Source of the DNA: an uncultured Eubacteriales bacterium
Lineage (GTDB): Bacteria > Bacillota > Clostridia > Oscillospirales > Acutalibacteraceae
Assembly (NCBI GenBank): GCA_934630995.1
Contig: CAKTXU010000020.1
Location: 1-11,722 of the forward strand
DNA: 11,722 bases
Direction: 5' to 3'
A program made the position numbers and the translations under genes. Under the pieces are notes generated by a model. It was given only the letters and a program-made list of their open reading frames with translations, was not told the DNA's origin and did no database searches. This document shows positions 6,036 through 11,722 of the stretch, piece after piece (the stretch's first letter is position 1; each line of letters begins with the position of its first letter).

Positions 6036-6887
6036 ATGAAAACCGGTCTGGTTCTCGAAGGGGGCGGCATGCGCGGCCTCTATACGGTCGGCGTTCTGGA
6101 CGCATTGATGGAGCAGCGCTTCCGTCCCGACTATGTCATCGGGGTTTCCGCGGGGGCGGGGAACGGTATCTCGTTCGTCTCCAATCAGAAGGGCCGCGCC
6201 TACCGGGTCAGCGTCGAATATCTGGCGGATAAGCGGTATATCAGCCTCTCAAATTTCCTGAAAACCAAATCGGTTTTCGGAATGGACTTTATATTCGATG
6301 AAATACCGCAAAAGCTGGATCTCTTCGATTATGAGTCGTTTCTCAGCAATCCCTGCGAGTTCGTCGCCGGTGTCACCGACGTGCGCACCGGCCGTCCGGC
6401 CTATTTCGGCAAGCAGCCCACCATGGAGCAGGAATGCCGGGTGCTGCGGGCCTCCTCCTCCATCCCCTTGTTTTCTCCCATCGTGGACTACGAAGGGGGG
6501 CTTTACCTGGACGGGGGCACCTCTGATCCCATCCCGGTGCGCAATGCCCTCGCCGACGGCTGCGATCGGGTCGTGGTGGTCCTCACCAGGGACAGAGGGT
6601 ATGAGAAGCCCCCGGAGGGGCACCGGCGGCTGTACGCCCGCGCCTTTCGGGAGTATCCGGAGATGGTGAGGCTGTTGGACACCCGTCACGTGCTGTATAA
6701 TGAAACCCGCCGCTTCCTGTTCGGCCTGGAGCAGGAGGGGAAAGCGGTGGTCGTAGCCCCCAGCGTTCCGCTGACCGTCGGCCGCTTTGAGAAAAAGCGG
6801 GAGGCCCTGGACGATGTGTTCCAGCTGGGGAAACGGGATATGGCGGAAAAATGGCCCGCTGTCCAGGCTATTCTGAAGCAGAATTGA
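6036..6887 (+). CDS. Patatin-like phospholipase family protein
   Basis: Bacterial patatin-like proteins are Ser-Asp dyad lipid acyl hydrolases. From the ATG at 6036 the protein has 283 residues with every family motif: the oxyanion-hole loop GGGMRG at 9-14, the nucleophile motif GVSAG at 36-40 (Ser38), and DGG at 159-161 (Asp159) followed by SDPIPV. It resembles the small cytoplasmic RssA/YjjU-type bacterial members, and no signal peptide or membrane segment is seen. I chose 6036 over the upstream in-frame ATG at 6015 because AAAGGCGG (6018-6025) sits ten bases before it, while 6015 has no ribosome site and lies close behind the operator-like palindrome. A ZIP transporter gene follows after 18 bases, so the two are almost certainly one operon. 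The substrate is unknown; membrane phospholipid or lysophospholipid is inference. Confidence 0.92.
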   Translation: MKTGLVLEGGGMRGLYTVGVLDALMEQRFRPDYVIGVSAGAGNGISFVSNQKGRAYRVSVEYLADKRYISLSNFLKTKSVFGMDFIFDEIPQKLDLFDYESFLSNPCEFVAGVTDVRTGRPAYFGKQPTMEQECRVLRASSSIPLFSPIVDYEGGLYLDGGTSDPIPVRNALADGCDRVVVVLTRDRGYEKPPEGHRRLYARAFREYPEMVRLLDTRHVLYNETRRFLFGLEQEGKAVVVAPSVPLTVGRFEKKREALDDVFQLGKRDMAEKWPAVQAILKQN

Positions 6888-6905
6888 TAAAGAAGGAGGC
6901 GCGTT

Positions 6906-7694
6906 ATGCGCTGGGATCTGTTCGCTATTCTCATGCTCCTTCCCTGGGCCGCTACCTTCGGCGGTTCTCTGATGGCCGCCCGGATACGGATTGATTCCCC
7001 CCGCCGCCAGGGAGGGCTGCTGGGCTTTGCCGCCGGTGTGATGATCGCCGCCTCTGTCTGGTCCCTCATCATTCCGGCCTTTGGCGCCATGGAGGAAAAC
7101 TTCCGCAGCGCCCTGGTAGTGACAGGCGGATTTGCCCTGGGCTGCGCGGGAATGCTGCTGCTGGACAAGCTGGTTCCCCATCAGCATATCGACGAAGATG
7201 CTCCCGAGGGCAGCCCCAGCCACCTATCCCGCCCCATGCTTCTGGTGCTGGCGGTGGCGCTGCACAACATTCCCGAGGGCATGGCCCTGGGCGTGGTCAT
7301 CACCGCGGCCATGCAGGATGCGGGCATGACCTGGACGGCCGCCATTGTCTTTGGCCTGGGGCTTGCCCTGCAGAATCTGCCCGAGGGGATGGCCGTGGTG
7401 CTTCCCCTGCGGCAGTCTGGCACCACGGCCCGCCGCTGCGTGTGGTGGGGCTTTTGGGCGAGCCTCGCCGAGCCTGCCGCCGCCGTTGTCGGCATCCTGC
7501 TGACCGCGGCCCTGACCGCGATGGGCGGGGTGGTGATGCCCCTCCTGCTGAGTATGGCCGCGGGCGCCATGATTTTTATCACGGTGGAGGAGCTTATTCC
7601 GGAATCCCAGGCCGGCGGGCACGGCCACGCCGCCACCTATGGCTTTCTCATCGGCTTCTGGAGCATGGCTCTTCTGGGAATTTTGGGCGGATGA
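6906..7694 (+). CDS. ZIP family divalent metal transporter
   Basis: ZIP proteins carry zinc and related divalent cations (iron, manganese, cadmium) into the cytoplasm. The 262-residue protein has about eight membrane segments (roughly 3-25, 36-60, 67-88, 108-133, 140-165, 175-205, 208-228, 240-260). The metal-site motifs are HNIPEG at 120-125 in segment 4 and QNLPEG at 156-161 in segment 5, plus VEELIPE at 227-233, corresponding to the binuclear metal-site ligands known in bacterial ZIPs. A His/acidic loop (PHQHIDEDAPE near 91-101) lies before segment 4, and another His patch (GGHGHA) before the last segment. It looks like the GufA/ZupT-type bacterial branch. AAGGAGG at 6893-6899, six bases before the ATG, is the strongest ribosome site in the window. 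The metal cannot be decided from sequence; zinc is the family default. Confidence 0.94.
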   Translation: MRWDLFAILMLLPWAATFGGSLMAARIRIDSPRRQGGLLGFAAGVMIAASVWSLIIPAFGAMEENFRSALVVTGGFALGCAGMLLLDKLVPHQHIDEDAPEGSPSHLSRPMLLVLAVALHNIPEGMALGVVITAAMQDAGMTWTAAIVFGLGLALQNLPEGMAVVLPLRQSGTTARRCVWWGFWASLAEPAAAVVGILLTAALTAMGGVVMPLLLSMAAGAMIFITVEELIPESQAGGHGHAATYGFLIGFWSMALLGILGG

Positions 7695-7715
7695 GGACGG
7701 AATTTTGAAAAACCC

Positions 7716-7744
7716 TTGACGGGAAGCATCGGATTGTGCATGAT
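7716..7744 (+). promoter_or_regulatory. Probable promoter of trkA-trkH
   Basis: TTGACG at 7716-7721 matches the -35 consensus in five of six positions. CATGAT at 7739-7744, after a 17-base spacer, matches the -10 consensus in four of six. A start near 7751 would leave a leader of about 50 bases. It lies in the 106-base gap after the ZIP gene, where a separate promoter is expected. Confidence 0.5.
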
Positions 7745-7748
7745 AGAA

Positions 7749-7773
7749 GGGATCATATCCCGGAACCCCGGGA
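7749..7773. repeat. Two overlapping inverted repeats in the trkA leader
   Basis: GGGAT-CAT-ATCCC spans 7749-7761 and TCCCGG-AACC-CCGGGA spans 7758-7773; both are perfect. They share the bases TCCC at 7758-7761, so the two hairpins cannot form together. They sit at or just after the expected transcription start of trkA. They could be an operator or a small alternative-fold element; no known riboswitch class fits in so short a leader. Confidence 0.4.
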
Positions 7774-7800
7774 ACTCAAACCGAAAGGCCGGATCGCATT

Positions 7801-9156
7801 ATGAGAATCGTCATCGTCGGCGACGGCAAAATGGGCTTTGCCCTGTCCCGCCATCTCTCCGGCGAAGGTCACGACATCGTCATCATCGACAGCAACCCGG
7901 GCGCTCTGCGCCTGAGCAACAATACCCAGGACGTCATCTGCCTGTGCGGCAACGGGGTGGACTGCGAGATACAGAAGGAGGCCGGGGTCCCCGGCGCGGA
8001 TCTGCTCATTGCCGTCACCTCCAAGGACGAGCTGAACATCATCTGCTGCATGATCGCAAAAAAGCTGGGGGCCAGGCACACTATCGCCCGGGTGCGCAGC
8101 CCCGAATACACCAAAACCATGATTCTCATGCGGGAGGAGCTGGGGCTGAGCCTGACGGTGAATCCCGAACTGGCGGCCGCCACCGAGATTTCCCGGGTCC
8201 TGCGGTTTCCGTCCGCGGTGAAGGTAGATTTCTTCGGCAAGGGCAAGGTCGAGATGGTGGAATTCCGCATCACCGGGAACAGTCCGCTGGCGGGACGGGC
8301 CCTGCGGGATTTGGAGAAGGCTTTCCGGGTGAGGGTTCTTGTCTGCGCCGTCCAGCGGGACGGCGAGGTGGTCATCCCCGGCGGCGATTTCATTCTGCGG
8401 GAAGGCGACCGGATCAGCGTCACCGCCTCCCCCGCCGACATCTCCCAGTTTTTCCGCAACTGCGGCCTGCTGGCGCAGAAGGCCCGCTCGGTCATGGTGG
8501 TGGGCGGCGGCAAGACCGGCTTCTACGTTTCCCGGATGCTGGCGGACATGGGGATGAAGGTCAAGCTGCTGGAAATCGACCCCGCCCGCTGTGAGGAGCT
8601 TTCCGAGGCCCTGCCCAAGGTGATGGTGATAAACGGCGACGGCTCCGACAGGGAAACCCTCCAGGAAGAGGGGATCGACGATACGGACGCCCTGGTGGCA
8701 CTGACCGGTCTGGATGAGGAAAACGTGGTCGTCTCCATGTACGCCCGCTCCCGCCGGGTGGGCAAGGTGATCACCAAAATCAACCATATCAGCTTTGGCG
8801 AAATCCTGGGGAACGCGGGTATCGACTGCGTCATCACCCCCCATCTGATCGCCGCCAACTATATCCTGCGATATGTCCGCTCCATGCAGAATTCCATCGG
8901 CAGCCGGGTGGAGGCCCTTGCGCGGATTGTGGACGGGCAGGCCGAGGCCCTGGAATTCCTGGCGGAAAAGGGCTTTGCCGGCCTGGGGAAGCCCATCCGG
9001 GAGCTCCGTCTCAAGAAAGGGCTGCTGGTGGCCTGTATCATCCGGGACAACCGGCTGATTTTCCCCGGCGGCGGGGACAGTATTCAGCCGAAGGACAGCG
9101 TCATCGTCATCACCACCTCCGCCGGCCTGGACGGGCTGGACGATATCCTAGCATAA
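7801..9156 (+). CDS. trkA: Trk potassium uptake system regulatory subunit TrkA
   Basis: TrkA is the cytoplasmic, nucleotide-binding ring that gates the TrkH potassium channel. The 451 residues (about 458 in E. coli) contain two tandem RCK modules, each an NAD-binding Rossmann domain plus a TrkA_C ligand domain. The first has GDGKMG at 7-12 with Asp30 at the end of strand 2; its C domain covers about 135-215 (PLAGRALRDL, then REGDRISV). The second has GGGKTG at 235-240 with an acidic LLEID at 256-260, and its C domain covers about 365-450. Some bacterial and KtrA-like TrkA_C domains bind c-di-AMP or nucleotides; which ligand acts here cannot be told. The ATG at 7801 has a moderate GAAAGG 12 bases upstream. 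trkH follows after 41 bases, confirming the pair. Confidence 0.96.
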   Translation: MRIVIVGDGKMGFALSRHLSGEGHDIVIIDSNPGALRLSNNTQDVICLCGNGVDCEIQKEAGVPGADLLIAVTSKDELNIICCMIAKKLGARHTIARVRSPEYTKTMILMREELGLSLTVNPELAAATEISRVLRFPSAVKVDFFGKGKVEMVEFRITGNSPLAGRALRDLEKAFRVRVLVCAVQRDGEVVIPGGDFILREGDRISVTASPADISQFFRNCGLLAQKARSVMVVGGGKTGFYVSRMLADMGMKVKLLEIDPARCEELSEALPKVMVINGDGSDRETLQEEGIDDTDALVALTGLDEENVVVSMYARSRRVGKVITKINHISFGEILGNAGIDCVITPHLIAANYILRYVRSMQNSIGSRVEALARIVDGQAEALEFLAEKGFAGLGKPIRELRLKKGLLVACIIRDNRLIFPGGGDSIQPKDSVIVITTSAGLDGLDDILA

Positions 9157-9197
9157 CAAAGACATAACCAACCTTTGCGGTAAGGGGCTGTTTATAG

Positions 9198-10640
9198 GTG
9201 AATATTCGCATGGTCCTCCACACTCTGGGCTACGTGCTGGGCGCGGAAGCGGCGCTGCTGCTGCTTCCCCTTATCACCTGCCTGCTCTATCGGGAGGACG
9301 CCCTGCCCTTCCTGCTGACCATTCTGCTGCTTTTGCTGATAAGCCTCCCCCTTGTGCTGGCCGTCCGCCCCCGCAGCAAGGCCATGTATGCCCGGGAAGG
9401 CTTCCTCATCGTCTCTCTGTCCTGGATACTGGTTTCCGCTCTCGGGGCCCTGCCCTTTGTGCTGGATGGAGCCATTCCCTCCTATATCGACGCGCTGTTT
9501 GAAACGGTCTCCGGCTTCACCACCACCGGCGCCAGCATCCTCCGGGATATCGAGCCCCTGCCCAGGGGCATCCTGTTCTGGCGCAGCTTCACCCATTGGA
9601 TCGGCGGCATGGGGGTCCTGGTCTTCATCATGGCCATCCTGCCCCTGGCCAACGACCGCTCCATGCACGTCATGCGGGCGGAGGTGCCCGGCCCCCACGT
9701 AGGCAAGCTGGTGCCCCGGGCCAGAGACAGCGCCCTGCTGCTTTATGCCATCTACCTTTTTCTCACCGTGGCGGAGGTCATCTTTCTGGTAGCGGGGGGC
9801 ATGCCCCTCTATGACAGCCTGGTCAACGCCTTCGGCACGGCGGGCACCGGCGGCTTTGCCGTCAAAAACGCCAGCATCGGGTTTTACGACAGCGCCTATG
9901 TGGACGGGGTGATCACCGTCTTCATGCTGCTGTTCGGCATCAATTTCAACCTCTATTTTCTCCTGCTGCTGCGGGATTTCAAGCAGGTGCTCAAGAGCGA
10001 GGAGCTGCGGGTTTATATGCTGACCGCTTTCGGTTCCATGCTCCTCATCACGCTGAATATTCTGCCTCTGACCGGTGGGGCGGGCAGCGCTTTTCGTCAG
10101 GCCTCCTTTCAGGTCAGCTCCATTATGACCACCACCGGCTTCGCCACCGCCGATTACACCCAGTGGCCCGTTTTCTCCCAGGTCATCCTCTTCTTCCTGA
10201 TGATGCTGGGAGCCAGCGGCGGGTCTACGGGGGGCGGCATCAAGGTATCCCGGGTGATCATTTTGTTCAAAACCTGGGGGCGGGAGCTGGTCCGGCTGGT
10301 CCATCCCCGGGCGGTGGGCGCGGTCCGGCTGGACGGCAAGCGGGTGGACGATGAAACCTGCCGGGATGTGAGCGTGTTTTTCATCGCCTATATGGGTATC
10401 ATCGCCGTCATGACTCTCCTTGTCTCCTTGGACGGCTTCGATTTCACCACCACCCTCAGCTCGGTGACGGCCTGCATCGGCAACATCGGCCCGGGGTTGG
10501 GAGCGGTGGGCCCCACCGGCAATTTCGCGGATTTCTCCATCCTGTCCAAGCTCCTCCTCTCCCTGACCATGCTGCTGGGGAGGCTGGAAATTTTCCCCCT
10601 GCTGCTGACCCTGACGCCGGTGCTGTACCGCACCAAATAA
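9198..10640 (+). CDS. trkH: Trk potassium transporter channel subunit TrkH
   Basis: TrkH is the membrane pore of the Trk potassium uptake system. The 480-residue protein (483 in E. coli) is strongly hydrophobic, and all four selectivity-filter loops of the superfamily can be read: SGFTTTGAS at 105-113, GTAGTGGF at 213-220, SSIMTTTGFAT at 307-317 and TACIGNIGPG at 424-433. The Gly-rich stretch GASGGSTGGGIKVSR at 338-352 matches the region of the third repeat that forms the intramembrane gating loop. The helix-rich N-terminus and the cytoplasmic loop around 355-390 (TCRD and positive residues) fit TrkA contact. The start is GTG at 9198 with AAGGGG about ten bases before it; ATG 9210, four codons on, is an alternative. 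It overlaps no other gene and is co-transcribed with trkA. Confidence 0.96.
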   Translation: MNIRMVLHTLGYVLGAEAALLLLPLITCLLYREDALPFLLTILLLLLISLPLVLAVRPRSKAMYAREGFLIVSLSWILVSALGALPFVLDGAIPSYIDALFETVSGFTTTGASILRDIEPLPRGILFWRSFTHWIGGMGVLVFIMAILPLANDRSMHVMRAEVPGPHVGKLVPRARDSALLLYAIYLFLTVAEVIFLVAGGMPLYDSLVNAFGTAGTGGFAVKNASIGFYDSAYVDGVITVFMLLFGINFNLYFLLLLRDFKQVLKSEELRVYMLTAFGSMLLITLNILPLTGGAGSAFRQASFQVSSIMTTTGFATADYTQWPVFSQVILFFLMMLGASGGSTGGGIKVSRVIILFKTWGRELVRLVHPRAVGAVRLDGKRVDDETCRDVSVFFIAYMGIIAVMTLLVSLDGFDFTTTLSSVTACIGNIGPGLGAVGPTGNFADFSILSKLLLSLTMLLGRLEIFPLLLTLTPVLYRTK

Positions 10641-10666
10641 TCCTGATGATTGATGAAAGAGGTTCC

Positions 10667-11722
10667 ATGGAAAAGCTGACGCTGCCAAACGGCCTGCGGG
10701 TACTGCTGCTGCCCGTACCCGATGCCCTTTCCGCCTCGGTGGGCATCTGGGTGGAGGCTGGTTCCCGCTACGAAGCCCCCGCCCTGCAGGGTATTTCCCA
10801 CTTTGTGGAGCATATGGCCTTCAAGGGGACTCCCACCCGTTCCGCCCGGCAAATTTCCGAGGAAATGGATCTGCTGGGCGGTTCCCTCAACGCCTATACC
10901 GCCAAGGAATACACCCGCTATTACGCCCAGACTCTGGCGGAAAACGCCCGGCCCGCCCTAGAGCTGCTGACGGATATGCTCCTGCACTCCAAAATGGATC
11001 CAGCCGATGTGGCGCTGGAACAGGGAGTCATCCTGGAGGAGATGGCGATGTATGAGGACGTGGGCGAGGATCTGGCCCACGAGGCCCTGTGCGCCTCCGT
11101 ATGGCCAGCCTCACCCCTGGGCCGCCCCATCTGCGGCACCCGGGAAACCGTCTCCGCCCTGTCTGCGGAGGACTTACGCCGCTACGTACGGGAGGAATAT
11201 ACCCCCGGACGGATGGTGGCGGCGGTCGCAGGGCGCTTTGACCGGGGGGAAATTCTCGACTGTCTCGGCACCACACTGGGCGTCCTTTCGGCGGGTTCTG
11301 AACGCCCGGAGGCCGACGCCCCCGTCTTTACGCCGGGGCTCACCCTGAAAAGCAAGGATTTCGAGCAGGTCAGCCTGGAGCTGGCGGTTCCCGGACTGCC
11401 AGCGGAGGCCCGGACGCGGGAGGGCGCCGATCCCCGCTACTGCATGATGCTGCTCAATTTCATCGTGGGCGGCGGTGCCTCCTCCCGCCTGTTCCTCCGG
11501 CTCAGGGAAGAGCTGGGGCTGGCCTATTCCATCTACAGCACCCATTACGGCGCCAAGGGCGCGGGGCTGTTCACGGTATCCGCGGGCGTTTCCCCCTCCC
11601 AGCAGTTGCGGGTGCTGGAGGAAATCCGGGAAATTCTGGCCGGTATTGCCGACGGTGTCACCGAGGAGGAATTCCTCCGCGCCCGCGCCCAGGTTAAATC
11701 CTCCTATATCCTGGGGATGGAG
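10667..11722 (+). CDS. M16B family zinc peptidase (MlpA/YmxG-like), 3'-truncated
   Basis: The frame opens at ATG 10667 with AAAGAGG at 10656-10662 and stays open for 352 codons to the window edge, so the gene continues beyond it; full-length relatives have about 410-430 residues. M16 peptidases are clam-shell zinc enzymes, and the catalytic HxxEH is present: His45, Glu48 and His49 within HFVEHMAFKGT. The third zinc ligand is a Glu of the VILEEMAMYED segment, Glu125, 76 residues after His49. The later SRLFLRLREELGLAYSIYS block (about 270-288) contains the Arg-Tyr pair typical of the second half-domain. The first half-domain thus appears intact and active. In B. subtilis the equivalent gene lies close downstream of pnpA; here four genes intervene. 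Only 26 bases separate it from trkH and no terminator is visible, so it may be read from the trkA promoter. Confidence 0.93.
   Translation, partial: MEKLTLPNGLRVLLLPVPDALSASVGIWVEAGSRYEAPALQGISHFVEHMAFKGTPTRSARQISEEMDLLGGSLNAYTAKEYTRYYAQTLAENARPALELLTDMLLHSKMDPADVALEQGVILEEMAMYEDVGEDLAHEALCASVWPASPLGRPICGTRETVSALSAEDLRRYVREEYTPGRMVAAVAGRFDRGEILDCLGTTLGVLSAGSERPEADAPVFTPGLTLKSKDFEQVSLELAVPGLPAEARTREGADPRYCMMLLNFIVGGGASSRLFLRLREELGLAYSIYSTHYGAKGAGLFTVSAGVSPSQQLRVLEEIREILAGIADGVTEEEFLRARAQVKSSYILGME

Noticed and set aside
7695..7800. A c-di-AMP (ydaO-type) riboswitch before trkA
   Set aside because: Such riboswitches control potassium transporters in Firmicutes, but the gap is about 106 bases with a promoter inside it, leaving about 50 leader bases, too few for the aptamer.
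7716..8594. A 292-codon + strand open frame overlapping the start of trkA
   Set aside because: It runs in another frame of trkA, and its product is an Arg/Gly/His-rich low-complexity chain. Its start falls on the -35 box of the trkA promoter.
7753..8844. A 363-codon - strand open frame opposite trkA
   Set aside because: Antisense shadow of trkA with no recognisable motif.
9157..9177. Short inverted repeat CAAAG/CTTTG between trkA and trkH
   Set aside because: Five-base arms with a wide loop are expected by chance, and there is no supporting context.
9192..10688. A 498-codon open frame on the - strand, opposite trkH
   Set aside because: The product is a Gln/His/Gly/Asp-rich chain with no domain, mirror to the hydrophobic codons of trkH. 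It has no ribosome site of note and is a composition artefact.
1..11722. CRISPR array, transposon, phage, tRNA or rRNA
   Set aside because: No regularly spaced repeats, transposase or integrase motifs, tRNA-like cloverleaf or rRNA stretches were found on reading either strand.

Overview
The window looks like a chromosomal segment of a G/C-rich, low-G+C-phylum relative: a clostridial Firmicute, most plausibly of the Oscillospiraceae/Ruminococcaceae type. The evidence is the gene order (truB, ribF, rpsO, pnp, then an M16 peptidase, the order known around pnpA in Bacillus subtilis), Firmicute-style Shine-Dalgarno sites (such as AAGGAGG), and codons that strongly prefer G or C in the third position. 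The species assignment is inference; nothing in the window is a taxonomic marker by itself. All ten genes are on the + strand, and no mobile element, CRISPR array, tRNA or rRNA is visible.

Region 1 (1-2911) is a compact run: the 3' part of truB (tRNA pseudouridine 55 synthase, cut by the window edge), an unusual ribF in which the FAD synthetase/riboflavin kinase continues in frame into a complete HAD phosphatase domain, and a GrpB-family gene starting at TTG 20 bases later. Region 2 (2912-5775) is the rpsO-pnp pair. A strong extended -10 promoter with an A/T-rich upstream element drives rpsO through a roughly 115-base structured leader. A long hairpin follows rpsO, a second long imperfect hairpin precedes pnp, and PNPase itself is complete with all catalytic residues. 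Region 3 (5776-6035) is a 260-base gene-free stretch holding three successive hairpins and then a probable promoter whose -10 box is overlapped by a perfect 7+7 palindrome.

Region 4 (6036-7694) is a two-gene unit, a patatin-like phospholipase and a ZIP-family divalent metal transporter. Region 5 (7695-10640) is trkA-trkH, the regulatory and channel subunits of a Trk potassium uptake system, with its own likely promoter and two overlapping inverted repeats in the leader. Region 6 (10667 to the end) is the N-terminal 352 codons of an M16B zinc peptidase of the MlpA/YmxG type, open to the window end.

Most of the window is conserved housekeeping sequence. The least ordinary points are the RibF-HAD fusion (synthesis of FMN/FAD and a phosphatase in one chain), the palindromic operator-like site in front of the patatin-ZIP pair, the large hairpins flanking pnp (suggesting RNase III/PNPase-type autocontrol), and the four accessory genes that separate pnp from its usual M16 peptidase neighbour. 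I found no convincing wholly new multi-gene system.
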